Numbered from the stretch's first letter, positions 1-8,926 are shown. The stretch is DNA of 64,000 nt from Mobilisporobacter senegalensis (GCF_003752155.1 NZ_RJVG01000008.1:62001-126000); one strand, 5' to 3'. The notes: generated from the letters alone by a model not told the origin. Numbers and translations are program-made.

Positions 1-2
1 AT

Positions 3-428
3 ATAAAGACACTTAATTTAATACCTAATGTTATGGCTGCACAAAAAGCTGCATTTGCTGGTTGTGATGAGGTTGTTTTCCATCGTGGGGACAGAGTAAC
101 AGAGTGTGCCCATAGTAATGTACATATCATTAAAGATGGTAAATTTATAACACCTCCGGCAGATCATTATATTCTGCCGGGTATTGGAAGAGCTCATTTG
201 ATCAGAATGAGTAAAAAACTAGGGATTCCGGTAGATGAAACAATTTTTACTGTAAATGACATGATGGAGGCGGACGAGGTGATTGTAAGTTCTTCAAGTA
301 ATTTCTGTCTGTCAGCTTGTAAAATAGATGGACAGACGGTGGGAGGAAAAGCACCGGAACTTCTTCATAAATTGCAAGAGGCACTTATGGATGAATATTT
401 GATTGCCACTAAGCAAAAGGAGGAATAA
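3..428 (+). CDS. dat: D-amino-acid transaminase, C-terminal part (5' end outside window)
   Basis: This is the C-terminal part of a class IV PLP aminotransferase. The reading frame is already open at the window edge, so the internal ATG at 33 is not the real start. Visible signs are the NLIPNV stretch, HRGD..TE followed by SN.HIIKDG (PLP/substrate pocket), and the closing IDGQTVGGKAP with LQEAL typical of D-alanine aminotransferase. That enzyme interconverts D-alanine and 2-oxoglutarate with pyruvate and D-glutamate. It lies 6 nt before a D-glutamate-cyclase-like gene in an operon ending in 5-oxoprolinase, which favours a D-amino-acid role over branched-chain aminotransferase. The catalytic lysine is upstream of the window and cannot be checked. 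Confidence 0.85.
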   Translation: MKTLNLIPNVMAAQKAAFAGCDEVVFHRGDRVTECAHSNVHIIKDGKFITPPADHYILPGIGRAHLIRMSKKLGIPVDETIFTVNDMMEADEVIVSSSSNFCLSACKIDGQTVGGKAPELLHKLQEALMDEYLIATKQKEE

Positions 429-434
429 CATTCC

Positions 435-1508
435 ATGTCTAATGAGGAACTGACAATATATAACATTGGGGAAAACCTGGATTCACTTATGAACTTAGAC
501 CCCAGAGGTTATGGGGTCTGCCGTATTTTGTATGGGGGAAGCAGGGCGTATACAGGAGAACCCCTTACTATGCATTCGGCGAAGAAACTAGTCGAGAATG
601 TAAAATCAGGTGATTTTGTATTCATTATTACAGGATTTATCTTGCTTCCTCATAAAGCACCGGAGATGGATGGGATCGTAAGTTCAATGCTGCTGGCTCG
701 TTCCATAGTTCATGGATTTGATGCTAACCCGGTTATTATCTGCCCCCAGGATAATATTGAGGCTGTAAAGAAATGTGCAAGTGTTGTTGGGCTTCATTGC
801 TATGAAGATTTGGATAAAGTAAGTGAGTTTCCAATTTCCATGGGAGTCATTCCTTTTACGAAAGATCAGAATATGGCAGAAGAACAGGCAGAGCAGATTA
901 TTTCAAAGGTACTGCCCAAGGCAGTAATTGCGATTGAGGCACCGGGAGCAAATGAGTGTGGGGAGTATCATAATGCAGTTGGTGTGAATGTAACCGTACT
1001 TGAAGCAAAAACAGATATTTTATTTAGGAAGTTAAAAGATAGAGGTGTTTTAAATATTGCAATTGGGGATCTAGGAAATGAGATGGGAATGGGGACGATA
1101 GGAGAGCATATCAAAAAATATGTTCCTTATGCAGCAAAAAATCAGTGTAAATGTGATTGTCATGGGGGTATTTTGGCAGCAACGAAGGCTGACAATATTA
1201 TTACAGCAACCGTATCTGATTGGGGATGTTATGGATTAATGGCTGCAATCGCATATCTTAAAAAAGATCTGAATATTTTTCATAAGGGAGATATGGAAAT
1301 GGAAGTAATGCGTGTTGCAACAAGAAGCGGGATAGTAGATATGACAGGTTCCCTCATTCCGGGAATTGATGGATTCAATACAAAAATGAATGTGAATATT
1401 GTGGAACTTATGCGCCAGTGTGCAGGATATGCAATTAAGTATGAGGGGAAATCAGATCACTGGTATGAAAATGTTTTAGCAAAAGGATTTTTTCAGAATA
1501 AGGGGTAA
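435..1508 (+). CDS. DUF4392 protein, D-glutamate cyclase C-terminal-domain homologue
   Basis: A 357-residue cytosolic protein with no signal peptide or membrane span. I recognise the DUF4392 fold family: GDFVFIITGF near residue 60, EAPGAN near 172, GDLGNEMGMG near 215, and VSDWGCYGL near 270. In vertebrate DGLUCY this domain forms the C-terminal half and DUF1445 the N-terminal half; that enzyme converts D-glutamate to 5-oxo-D-proline. Here the DUF1445 half is a separate gene three positions downstream, with the 5-oxoprolinase genes between and after. A GGAGG overlapping the end of the upstream gene serves the start. Function as cyclase or its partner is inference from family and neighbours. 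Confidence 0.8.
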   Translation: MSNEELTIYNIGENLDSLMNLDPRGYGVCRILYGGSRAYTGEPLTMHSAKKLVENVKSGDFVFIITGFILLPHKAPEMDGIVSSMLLARSIVHGFDANPVIICPQDNIEAVKKCASVVGLHCYEDLDKVSEFPISMGVIPFTKDQNMAEEQAEQIISKVLPKAVIAIEAPGANECGEYHNAVGVNVTVLEAKTDILFRKLKDRGVLNIAIGDLGNEMGMGTIGEHIKKYVPYAAKNQCKCDCHGGILAATKADNIITATVSDWGCYGLMAAIAYLKKDLNIFHKGDMEMEVMRVATRSGIVDMTGSLIPGIDGFNTKMNVNIVELMRQCAGYAIKYEGKSDHWYENVLAKGFFQNKG

Positions 1509-1549
1509 AGAGAATATGCACCGCCAATAGCGGTAGAATGGAGGGAACC

Positions 1550-2278
1550 ATGTCTGAAATTCGTATATTACCGGCAGGGGATTTATCACTCGTTGTAGAA
1601 TTTGGAAATGAAATCAGTATGGTTTGTAATAATAAGGTCAGACAGTTGAATCAAAGCCTTAGAGAGAAGAAAATAACAGGAATTGTGGAGACAGTGCCTA
1701 CCTTTCGTTCCTTATTGGTATATTATGATCCTTCAAAAATTAAATATAAAAAACTTTGTAAATATATTAAATCTTTTTCAGTGGAGAATGGGGATGCAAA
1801 AGCAAAGACAAAGAGAATTATTGAAATTCCAGTATGTTACGGGGGTCAGTACGGTGAAGATCTGGTGGATGTTGCCAGACATGTGGGGATGAGTGAAACG
1901 GAAGTAATAACAATCCATTCCGGTGTGGATTATTTAATTTATATGTTAGGATTTTTACCCGGATTTCCTTATTTGGGAGGACTTGATAAGAGGTTAGAGT
2001 GTCCAAGATTACCTAATCCAAGAACAACGATACCCGCAGGTTCTGTTGGAATAGGCGGTGAACAGACAGGTGTTTATCCAATCTCTTCTCCAGGTGGATG
2101 GAGGCTTATCGGAAGAACACCATTAAAGCTTTATGACAGTGAACGAAAAGATCCAACTTTTTATCAGGCAGGGGACTATATTCATTTTCGACCTATTAAT
2201 GAAAATGAATTTGTGGATATCGAGCAACTGATTCAGGAGGGAAAGTATCAGTGCAAAATAATCATGGAGGGTGATTAA
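1550..2278 (+). CDS. pxpB: 5-oxoprolinase subunit B (KipI/PxpB family)
   Basis: PxpB with PxpA and PxpC forms the ATP-dependent bacterial 5-oxoprolinase that opens pyroglutamate to glutamate; older annotation calls this family KipI, an allophanate hydrolase subunit 1 relative. The 242-residue product shows the family signatures IPVCYGG, YMLGFLPGFPYLGGL, PRLPNPRTTIPAGSVGIGG and TGVYPISSPGGWRLIGRTP. I chose ATG 1550 over the in-frame ATG at 1538 because GGAGGG at 1540-1545 sits just ahead of it. The stop at 2276-2278 is one base before the pxpC start, so the two are probably translationally coupled. Confidence 0.93.
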   Translation: MSEIRILPAGDLSLVVEFGNEISMVCNNKVRQLNQSLREKKITGIVETVPTFRSLLVYYDPSKIKYKKLCKYIKSFSVENGDAKAKTKRIIEIPVCYGGQYGEDLVDVARHVGMSETEVITIHSGVDYLIYMLGFLPGFPYLGGLDKRLECPRLPNPRTTIPAGSVGIGGEQTGVYPISSPGGWRLIGRTPLKLYDSERKDPTFYQAGDYIHFRPINENEFVDIEQLIQEGKYQCKIIMEGD

Positions 2279-2279
2279 T

Positions 2280-3227
2280 ATGAGTATTCAGATAATATCT
2301 CCAGGAGCATTGACCACCATACAGGATTATGGAAGAACAGGATATGGTGAAATAGGAATCCCGCCATCAGGAGCGGTAGATGCTGGGGCTATGGAAGTTG
2401 CTAATATTTTAGTCGGAAACAAAATGGGAGAAGGTGTGTTAGAATGTACTCTCTTTGGGCCCACAATTCATTTCACCAGAGATAATGTGGTTGCTGTTAC
2501 AGGTGCAAATATGAATCCTAAAGTGGATGACAAAGACATTCCTATGAATACAGCTATCATTGTGAGGGCCGGAGAGAATTTGACACTGGGATTTGCAGCA
2601 GCCGGATGCCGAAGCTATATTTCTTTTTCGGGAGGTCTTGATATTACAGAATGCTTTGGCAGTAAATCCACCAATATGAATTGTACCATTGGTGGATTTT
2701 ATGGAAGGCCCTTGAAAGCAAATGATGAAATATTATTTATGAAACCCGTAAAAAATATGTCAGGAATGGAAAAACGTATTTATAAACAAAGAGAGGCAGA
2801 TACTCTGCCAGGAACTATCAGAGTAGTGATGGGGCCTCAGGACGATTATTTCACCAAGGAAGGGATTGATACTTTTCAAACAAGTATTTACAAACTGACC
2901 AATGATTCTAACAGGATGGCTTGTAAACTTACTGGTCCGGTTATTTCCAGTAAGCAGCCTACAGATATTATATCTGACGGAATTTCCTTGGGTTCCATTC
3001 AGGTTTCGTCCAATGGACAGCCAATTATTATGCTTTCTGACAGACAAACAACAGGTGGTTATGCAAAAATCGGTACAGTGATTTCTTCAGATATTCCAAT
3101 CATTGCCCAATGCAAACCGGGAGATGAAATTAGATTTCAAAGTATAACACTTGCGGAAGCACATAAGATTTATAAGAAATATTGTAAGAATACAATAAAA
3201 TTTCAAAAAAGAATAAATCGATTATGA
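2280..3227 (+). CDS. pxpC: 5-oxoprolinase subunit C (biotin-dependent carboxyltransferase-like, KipA/PxpC)
   Basis: 315 residues of the PxpC/KipA family, related to the allophanate hydrolase subunit 2 and urea amidolyase carboxyltransferase domain. It shows ISPGALTTIQDYGRTGYGEIGIPPSGAVD at the N terminus, then VTGAN, SGGLDI, IRVVMGPQDDYF, and TDIISDGISLGSIQV with QPIIMLSDRQTTGGYAKIGTV. It is the partner of PxpB immediately upstream. ATG 2280 is preferred over the GTG at 2271 because GGAGGG at 2266-2271 is the ribosome site. Fragments quoted are diagnostic of the family. Confidence 0.93.
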   Translation: MSIQIISPGALTTIQDYGRTGYGEIGIPPSGAVDAGAMEVANILVGNKMGEGVLECTLFGPTIHFTRDNVVAVTGANMNPKVDDKDIPMNTAIIVRAGENLTLGFAAAGCRSYISFSGGLDITECFGSKSTNMNCTIGGFYGRPLKANDEILFMKPVKNMSGMEKRIYKQREADTLPGTIRVVMGPQDDYFTKEGIDTFQTSIYKLTNDSNRMACKLTGPVISSKQPTDIISDGISLGSIQVSSNGQPIIMLSDRQTTGGYAKIGTVISSDIPIIAQCKPGDEIRFQSITLAEAHKIYKKYCKNTIKFQKRINRL

Positions 3228-3267
3228 TAATAAACAGGTACAAGGCGGTATAACGGAGGTAAATGCT

Positions 3268-4053
3268 ATGGAGTACAGAACTTATAGTCCTCTTGAAGTC
3301 AGAAGGCTTATCAGAAAAGGTGAAATCACAACTCCTACAGCAGGTATGTGCGGCGGTTATGCCCAGGCCAATCTGGTAATCCTGCCAAAAGAGCTTGCCT
3401 ATGACTTTCTGTTGTTTGCTCAGAGAAATCCTAAGGCATGTCCTATACTGGAAGTTATGGATGAAGGTGAGAGAATGGTTAGATATATGGCTGGGGATGG
3501 GGATATTGCTACTGATCTTCCCAAATACAGAGTTTATGAATATGGAGAATTAACCGGCGAATATACAGATATTGAAAAATTTTGGAGACCTGATTTTATA
3601 AGTTTTTTGATTGGATGCAGTTTTTCTTTTGAGGAGGAACTTCTTGAGGCAAATATAACAGTGAGGCATATTGAGGAGCAGTGTAATGTTCCTATGTATA
3701 TGACGAATATTCCCTGTGAAAAAGCGGGTATATTTTCTGGTAATGTGGTGGTAAGCATGAGGCCTATTCCATTTAAAGATGTGCCAAGAGCAGTTTCAGT
3801 TACCGCAGGAATGCCTAAAGTACATGGTGCACCCATACATATTGGAAGTCCGGAAGTAATTGGGATAAAAAGAATTGACAGGCCTGATTTTGGAGACCCG
3901 GTGACGATAAAAGAAGATGAAATACCGGTATTCTGGCCTTGTGGAGTTACGCCTCAGGCAGCACTTATGGCATCAAGACCACCATTTGCTATTACACATG
4001 CACCAGGGCATATGTTTATTACCGATGTAAAGAATGTGGAATTGAAATTTTAA
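3268..4053 (+). CDS. DUF1445 family putative hydro-lyase, D-glutamate cyclase N-terminal-domain homologue
   Basis: 261 residues matching the DUF1445 'putative hydro-lyase' family almost end to end: GGYAQANLVILP, RNPKACP, TDLPKYRVY, FLIGCSFSFEE, VRHIEEQCNVPMYMTNI, VVSMRPI, KVHGAPIHIG and FWPCGVTPQ with AITHAPGHMFITD. In DGLUCY the same domain precedes a DUF4392 domain. An ACGGAGGT ribosome site precedes the ATG. Only 12 nt separate it from pxpA, so it belongs to the same operon. A role in making or handling 5-oxo-D-proline from D-glutamate is inferred. Confidence 0.88.
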   Translation: MEYRTYSPLEVRRLIRKGEITTPTAGMCGGYAQANLVILPKELAYDFLLFAQRNPKACPILEVMDEGERMVRYMAGDGDIATDLPKYRVYEYGELTGEYTDIEKFWRPDFISFLIGCSFSFEEELLEANITVRHIEEQCNVPMYMTNIPCEKAGIFSGNVVVSMRPIPFKDVPRAVSVTAGMPKVHGAPIHIGSPEVIGIKRIDRPDFGDPVTIKEDEIPVFWPCGVTPQAALMASRPPFAITHAPGHMFITDVKNVELKF

Positions 4054-4065
4054 GGGAGTGGATAA

Positions 4066-4821
4066 ATGTATCAGATAGATTTAAACTGCGATTTAGGGGA
4101 AAGTTTTGGAAGATATACCCTTGGTATGGACGAAGATATACTTCCATATATATCATCTGCAAATATTGCCTGCGGGTATCATGCATCTGATCCGGTCATT
4201 ATTGAGAAGACAGTGCAAAATGCAAAAGCAAATAATGTACATATTGGCGCCCATACTGGATTTCCGGATTTACTTGGTTTTGGACGAAGAAATATGAGCC
4301 TTTCATTTGAGGAAGCAAGGACCTATACAATGTATCAGATGGGGGCCTTAAAAGGGTTTTGTCTCGCTGCAGGAATACCATTATATCATGTAAAACCTCA
4401 TGGTGCTTTCTATAATATGGCAGCACAGGATTATAAGTTATCCTGTGCAATTTGTGAAGGGATTGCATCTATTGATTCCAATGTTATCTTATTGGGGCTT
4501 AGTAACAGCCAGATGGAAAAGGCGGCGAAAATGGTTGGGATTACTTTTAAGCAGGAAATTTTTGCAGACCGGGCATATGAGGATGATGGAAGCCTGGTCC
4601 CAAGAAGCAGGCCGGGGGCAGTTATAGAAGAGGAAGAAGTGGCAATAAGCCGGGTGATCGATATGATAAAGAAAGGGAAAGTCAAATCAATTCATGGCAG
4701 GGAAATTGAAATAAAGGCAGATTCCGTATGTGTTCATGGAGATGGAGAGAAAGCTCTGGAATTTGTTAAAATGATCCATAGAACGTTGAAAGAGGAAGGG
4801 ATTGGAATAAAAGCTTTTTGA
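4066..4821 (+). CDS. pxpA: 5-oxoprolinase subunit A (LamB/YcsF family)
   Basis: 251 residues of the YcsF/PxpA family, the third subunit of 5-oxoprolinase. Signatures run in order: IDLNCDLGESFG at the N terminus, SSANIACGYHASDP, IGAHTGFPDLLGFGRR, HVKPHGAFYN, FADRAYEDDGSLVPRS and VCVHGD near residue 225. A GGGAGTG ribosome site lies ahead of the ATG. It is the last gene of the operon and is followed by a hairpin terminator at 4880-4910. Confidence 0.94.
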   Translation: MYQIDLNCDLGESFGRYTLGMDEDILPYISSANIACGYHASDPVIIEKTVQNAKANNVHIGAHTGFPDLLGFGRRNMSLSFEEARTYTMYQMGALKGFCLAAGIPLYHVKPHGAFYNMAAQDYKLSCAICEGIASIDSNVILLGLSNSQMEKAAKMVGITFKQEIFADRAYEDDGSLVPRSRPGAVIEEEEVAISRVIDMIKKGKVKSIHGREIEIKADSVCVHGDGEKALEFVKMIHRTLKEEGIGIKAF

Positions 4822-4879
4822 TAAAATGGCAATAAGTTAAATCGAATAATAAATGATTATATGTAATTATAATAAAAAG

Positions 4880-4910
4880 TAGGGGACGTAAGTTAAGTTC
4901 CCTATTTTTT
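4880..4910 (+). terminator. Rho-independent terminator of the pxp operon
   Basis: An 8-bp stem (TAGGGGAC with GTTCCCTA, one G-U pair) and a 9-nt loop, followed directly by a T-run. It closes the dat-pxpA operon. Confidence 0.8.
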
Positions 4911-4919
4911 ATTTATCTA

Positions 4920-4948
4920 TTGACAATAATGAGTTTATGGAATACAAT
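4920..4948 (+). promoter_or_regulatory. Sigma-A-type promoter for the tetR-CPBP operon
   Basis: TTGACA at 4920-4925 and TACAAT at 4943-4948 with a 17-nt spacer. Transcription would start near 4955, inside the two dyads at 4952-4977. Confidence 0.8.
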
Positions 4949-4951
4949 AGG

Positions 4952-4977
4952 TAACAGTCGTTAGGTAACATATGTTA
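4952..4977. promoter_or_regulatory. Two tandem TetR-type operator dyads
   Basis: TAACAGTCGTTA (4952-4963) and TAACATATGTTA (4966-4977) share TAAC-N4-GTTA with centres 14 bp apart. They sit on the start site and just before the tetR ribosome site, which fits autorepression by the adjacent regulator. Confidence 0.65.
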
Positions 4978-5006
4978 TATATAAAGTTTATAGGAGGTTG
5001 ACCAAT

Positions 5007-5591
5007 ATGCCACCGAAAGAAAAGGTCACAAAAGAAGAGATTATTAATACAGCAATTAATATAGTTCGGGAAAAAGGAATTGAAAATCTAAATGCCCGTA
5101 ATCTGGCCAGGAAAATGGGCTGTTCTGTGCATCCTATATTCCGGGGATATCATTCTATGGAGGGACTTAAAACTGAAATTTATAAAATGGTCGAGCATAT
5201 TTATAATCAGCAAATGTTAAATGCCGTAGAACATGGAGAGGACGGGTTTCTAAATATGGGACTTGCCTATATTAATTTTGCAAAGGATGAGAAAAACCTG
5301 TTTAAATTATTATTTATGTCGGATGCATTTCGGGAGCAAGGCATAATGGATATTGCAGGGACAACAGAGGGAGATGATGAAGTGCTGGACATGATCTGCC
5401 AAAGGACCGGACTTGGCAAAAAGTCTGCCAGAGAGTTATATACAGGTATATGGCTTACAACACATGGCATCGCATCAATGATTGCTACTAATAGCTGTCG
5501 ATTTAGTGATGAAGAAAATAGACGATTATTAAATAATTCGTTTATGGGATTATTGATGAAGCTGAAAAAAGAGGAGGAACAAAGTTTATGA
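5007..5591 (+). CDS. TetR/AcrR family transcriptional regulator
   Basis: 194 residues. The N-terminal helix-turn-helix is clear (EEIINTAINIVREKG, LNARNLARKMGCSVHPIFRGYHSMEGLKTE), followed by a helical ligand domain of the kind that has a WHG-like segment (GIWLTTHGIASM). ATG 5007, behind AGGAGG at 4992-4997, is preferred over the TTG at 4998. Its stop overlaps the next start by 4 nt, so it is co-transcribed with the CPBP protease gene. The paired dyads in its promoter suggest it represses its own operon. The inducer is unknown. Confidence 0.85.
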   Translation: MPPKEKVTKEEIINTAINIVREKGIENLNARNLARKMGCSVHPIFRGYHSMEGLKTEIYKMVEHIYNQQMLNAVEHGEDGFLNMGLAYINFAKDEKNLFKLLFMSDAFREQGIMDIAGTTEGDDEVLDMICQRTGLGKKSARELYTGIWLTTHGIASMIATNSCRFSDEENRRLLNNSFMGLLMKLKKEEEQSL

Positions 5592-6337
5592 AAAAATCTT
5601 ATGTAAAGGATCATCCATATATTGGATCATTTCTTATCGGACTATTATGTACTTTTTTAACAGCATTAGGAGCAGCAGTTCCTCAGATTATAGGATTAGA
5701 TAGTGATGATCAAATGATTGTAACTACAATTTTCCTGATGATTTCAATTATTATTGGAATTGTTATAATGAAGAATTCACAATTTAAACTTGGAGATTAT
5801 GGATTTAGAACAAGGGAAAAAGGAACTATCAGTAAAATATGGTGGTATGCTCCTTTAGTAGCTTTAGAGATTCTTCCATTAGCTGTGGTAGGATTTAGCT
5901 CTGAGATTACGTCAGTTCAATATATAATATTAGCCTTTTTTACAATCGCAATTGGCTTCAATGAAGAAATTTATTTTAGAGGACTTGCATTAAAGATTTT
6001 GGAACCAAAAGGGAAAAAGAGAGCAATCCTTTGGTCTTCTATCATATTTGGAGTTCTTCATCTTATCAATGTACTAAATGGGAAAGAGCCATTATATCTT
6101 GTTTTGCAGATGATTTTTGCGTTTTTAGTAGGATTTGTACTTGCTGAAATTGTGAGTATAACCAAAAGTCTCTGGGGAGTCATTATCTGGCATGCTGCTC
6201 ATGATTATATTGCCAGTATCACAGGAGATGCTCTTGATGCAATGGCACTGATTATACTTGCAATTCAGGTAGGAATTTTAATAATTTATGGATTATGTAT
6301 ATGGAAAATAAGTAAAGCAGAAGATGCGAAAAAGTAA
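5588..6337 (+). CDS. CPBP family intramembrane metalloprotease (CAAX/Abi type)
   Basis: 249 residues with several membrane spans (about 12-30, 43-62, 88-104, 110-125, 150-165, 172-192, 216-238). The family's glutamyl-type active motif is present: EEIYFRG with Glu126, Glu127 and Arg131, then His158 (GVLHLIN), then HAAHD at 202-206. Such proteins cleave within membranes and in Gram-positive bacteria often serve bacteriocin immunity or signalling. The ATGA overlap with tetR suggests translational coupling. Substrate unknown. Confidence 0.85.
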   Translation: MKKSYVKDHPYIGSFLIGLLCTFLTALGAAVPQIIGLDSDDQMIVTTIFLMISIIIGIVIMKNSQFKLGDYGFRTREKGTISKIWWYAPLVALEILPLAVVGFSSEITSVQYIILAFFTIAIGFNEEIYFRGLALKILEPKGKKRAILWSSIIFGVLHLINVLNGKEPLYLVLQMIFAFLVGFVLAEIVSITKSLWGVIIWHAAHDYIASITGDALDAMALIILAIQVGILIIYGLCIWKISKAEDAKK

Positions 6338-6441
6338 TTATGTATGGAGATACAAGGTGACATAATCTGATGTGTTTGTATTATATCAATTAGAAATCAT
6401 ATCAGTACATATACAGAGCCAGAAATATAGGATCAGGAAGA

Positions 6442-6468
6442 AGAGTAGATAAAACTACTCTCTTTTTT
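6442..6468 (+). terminator. Rho-independent terminator after the CPBP gene
   Basis: AGAGTAG pairs with CTACTCT (7 bp, 6-nt loop), followed by CTTTTTT. Confidence 0.75.
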
Positions 6469-6546
6469 ATGGAAAAAACAAACTTTATGTAATAAAATAG
6501 ATTATAACAATATATGGTTAATATTTAGATAAAAGGGGTGTTTAAT

Positions 6547-7617
6547 ATGGCAGATATTTATATAAACTATGGTATTGATTTGCAGGAAATGACCTTTGAA
6601 TTGATGGATGCAGCAAAAGTTGCAGATAAACTGGATCCAACTATGAAGGTAGGTATTAAACCCAATCTGGTCGTATCACGTTCTGCGGACGACGGAGCTA
6701 CCACCCATCCTGAAATAGTGGAAGGTATCATAAAATATTTACAGGCTTTTGGGATTCATGACATTACTATACTTGAAGGTTCATGGATTGGTGATAATAC
6801 GAAGCGAGCCTTTAAAAATTGCGGGTATACTGATCTGGCTGAAAAATATGGGGTAAAACTTCTTGATACCAAGGAAGATAAGGTTGTGAAGATTAAAAAT
6901 AAAAATGTGTTGTTAAATGTATGTGAAAGTGCCTTGAATGTGGATTATCTGATCAATGTGCCTGTTCTTAAGGGACACTGTCAGACTGGAATGACATGCT
7001 GCCTGAAGAATTTGAAAGGCTGTATACCAGACAGTGAAAAAAGACGGTTCCATACGATGGGACTTGACAATCCCATAGCAGTTCTAGGTACAGTCCTTCG
7101 CCCATCATTAAACATTATTGATTCTGTCTGCGGTGACTTGTCCTTTGAAGAAGGAGGAAATCCTGTTACAGCAAATCGTATCATACTTGGTTTTGATCCT
7201 GTATTGCTGGATTCTTACGGTGCCCAGCTAATGGGGTTTGGACCGGATGATATTGGATACCTGCGAATTGCTAAAAATTATGGAGCAGGTAAATATGCAG
7301 ATATTGATACAGATATATTAGAACTAAATTCAGAGAATCGTCCAAAGACGATAACACAGCATAGCAGTGCTGTGAAAAGATTAAGTGGGTATATAGAAGC
7401 AGACAGTGCCTGTTCCGCCTGCTATGCGGCACTTATCTATGCGCTTGATAAAACAGGGGGAATCAAAGATGAGAAAATAAAGATCGGACAAGGCTATAAA
7501 GGGAAAACTTTAAGTGGACCAGGTGTGGGAAACTGTACTGCAGGTTGTGGCAGTTATGTAAAAGGCTGTCCTCCTAAAGCCAGTGATATTGTTGATATGA
7601 TTAAAAACTGGAGATAG
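6547..7617 (+). CDS. DUF362 domain-containing protein
   Basis: 356 residues, cytosolic, of the DUF362 family, named on the pattern VGIKPNLVVS...GATTHPEIVEGII, then NVPVLKGHCQTGMTCCLKNLKG, then LGFDPVLLDSYGAQLMG. DUF362 proteins are often fused to or encoded beside ferredoxins. Here the C-terminal third carries its own cysteine cluster (CSACYA near residue 280, then CTAGCGSYVKGCPP near 330), which could bind a metal or an iron-sulfur cluster. ATG 6547 behind GGGGTG is chosen over the GTG at 6538. It stands alone, followed at once by a broken gene. Enzymatic role unknown. Confidence 0.78.
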   Translation: MADIYINYGIDLQEMTFELMDAAKVADKLDPTMKVGIKPNLVVSRSADDGATTHPEIVEGIIKYLQAFGIHDITILEGSWIGDNTKRAFKNCGYTDLAEKYGVKLLDTKEDKVVKIKNKNVLLNVCESALNVDYLINVPVLKGHCQTGMTCCLKNLKGCIPDSEKRRFHTMGLDNPIAVLGTVLRPSLNIIDSVCGDLSFEEGGNPVTANRIILGFDPVLLDSYGAQLMGFGPDDIGYLRIAKNYGAGKYADIDTDILELNSENRPKTITQHSSAVKRLSGYIEADSACSACYAALIYALDKTGGIKDEKIKIGQGYKGKTLSGPGVGNCTAGCGSYVKGCPPKASDIVDMIKNWR

Positions 7618-7627
7618 ATTTTAGTAA

Positions 7628-8926
7628 TACGGCAAAGGTTTTATACCAAAGGTAAAAGCCAGCGCAGGTGGGGATATTGTCTTTCAAGATAAAAATAATG
7701 ACAGAATTTATCCGGAATATTTAACTGGTTCCTTTTTTTATTTAACTACAGATGATAGTCAAGGCGCCTATGCTGATTTAAAAGTTACAGCCACAATTAA
7801 CGGAACCGTATATGATGGAATGATAAACAAAAGTGAACGTGGTTATACCTTTACAGTGAAATATCCTTTGCAAAAATATGGGACAAAAATCACAGTTGAC
7901 ATAACAGATGGAAACGGAGGATCAGCCAGTGAAACTTATACCATGGATTACTACATTAATTATAATATTACTGTAGAGGATAAGGATGTTCAACAAACGC
8001 AGATTACCGGAACAACTAAGTCTGATACTACATATGACCGGTATGGTATCATTAAAGAGGAAACTATTTTTACGGTCGCTGCAAAAATTGGAGATAAAAC
8101 ATACGATGGAACAGTATCGGGTCATAATTTTACCGTTACTTATCCTAAACAGGATTTTGGTACAAAAGTAACGATATTGGTTACTGATAGATGCGGAGGG
8201 CGTACTTCAGAAAAGACATTTGAAATTGCTAATTGTCCGCCCCAATTAAAAGTAGATAAAGTATCTTATAACTCAACATATATAACAGGGAAAACAGAAC
8301 CAAATCTAGAGATACAGGTGGCTGCGTCAAATAAAAAATATCAGGGACAAGCGGATTCCAAAGGGAATTTTAAAATAAAAATCCCGGCACAGAAAATAAA
8401 TACAAAAATTACAGTAGAATGTACTTCAGATACCGGATATTTCAATTCAAAAGACATTACTGTAGTTGGACCATCCTGCGGAGTAGTTATTAACGATGAA
8501 ATTTTGAAAAATACGTCTAAAATAACAGGTTCAGTGACTGGAGGTATCAAAGGAGACTATCTTGTAATAAAAATAGGAAGTAAGTCTTATAAAAAGGTAT
8601 TGAAAACCGCTAAGAAGCAAACCTTTAAAATTACTGTTAAAAATCCCGTTCCAGGACAAAAGGTAACAGTTACCTTATATAATAAATTCAAGCAAAAACG
8701 ATATTCCTCTAATTCAAAAGTATATCTGGCATTAAAACCTACAATTGGTATGACAAAAAAACAGGTACTGCAGACAACATGGGGTTCTTCCGATTATGTA
8801 AGTAAATTCAATGTTGGAGGAGTTTCCTATGAACAATGGGGATATGAAATAAAAAATAAATTTACCTATCTTTGGTTTGAAAAAGGAATTTTAAAATCAA
8901 TTAATAGTTATAGCTATAAAAATTAA
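7628..8926 (+). pseudogene. 5'-truncated surface protein with Ig-like repeats
   Basis: The frame is open from 7628, right after stop codons at 7622 and 7625, but there is no ATG, GTG or TTG until ATG 7820, which has no ribosome site and falls inside a repeat. The protein has at least two similar Ig-like units: one with ATINGTVYDG..YTFTVKYP, one with AAKIGDKTYDG..NFTVTYP; each continues with GTK.T...TD..GG..SE. Two more beta-rich units follow, and a C-terminal domain beginning IGMTKKQVLQTTWGS. The missing 5' part would carry the signal peptide. It abuts the DUF362 stop, suggesting a deletion junction. Translation from 7820 is possible but unlikely. Confidence 0.7.

Noticed and set aside
1550-3227. 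KipI/KipA sporulation kinase inhibitor pair
   Set aside because: Together with the YcsF family gene in the same operon, these are the 5-oxoprolinase subunits.
7820-8926. Intact gene from ATG 7820
   Set aside because: The reading frame and the repeat domain continue upstream of this ATG, and no ribosome site precedes it; treated as a truncated gene.
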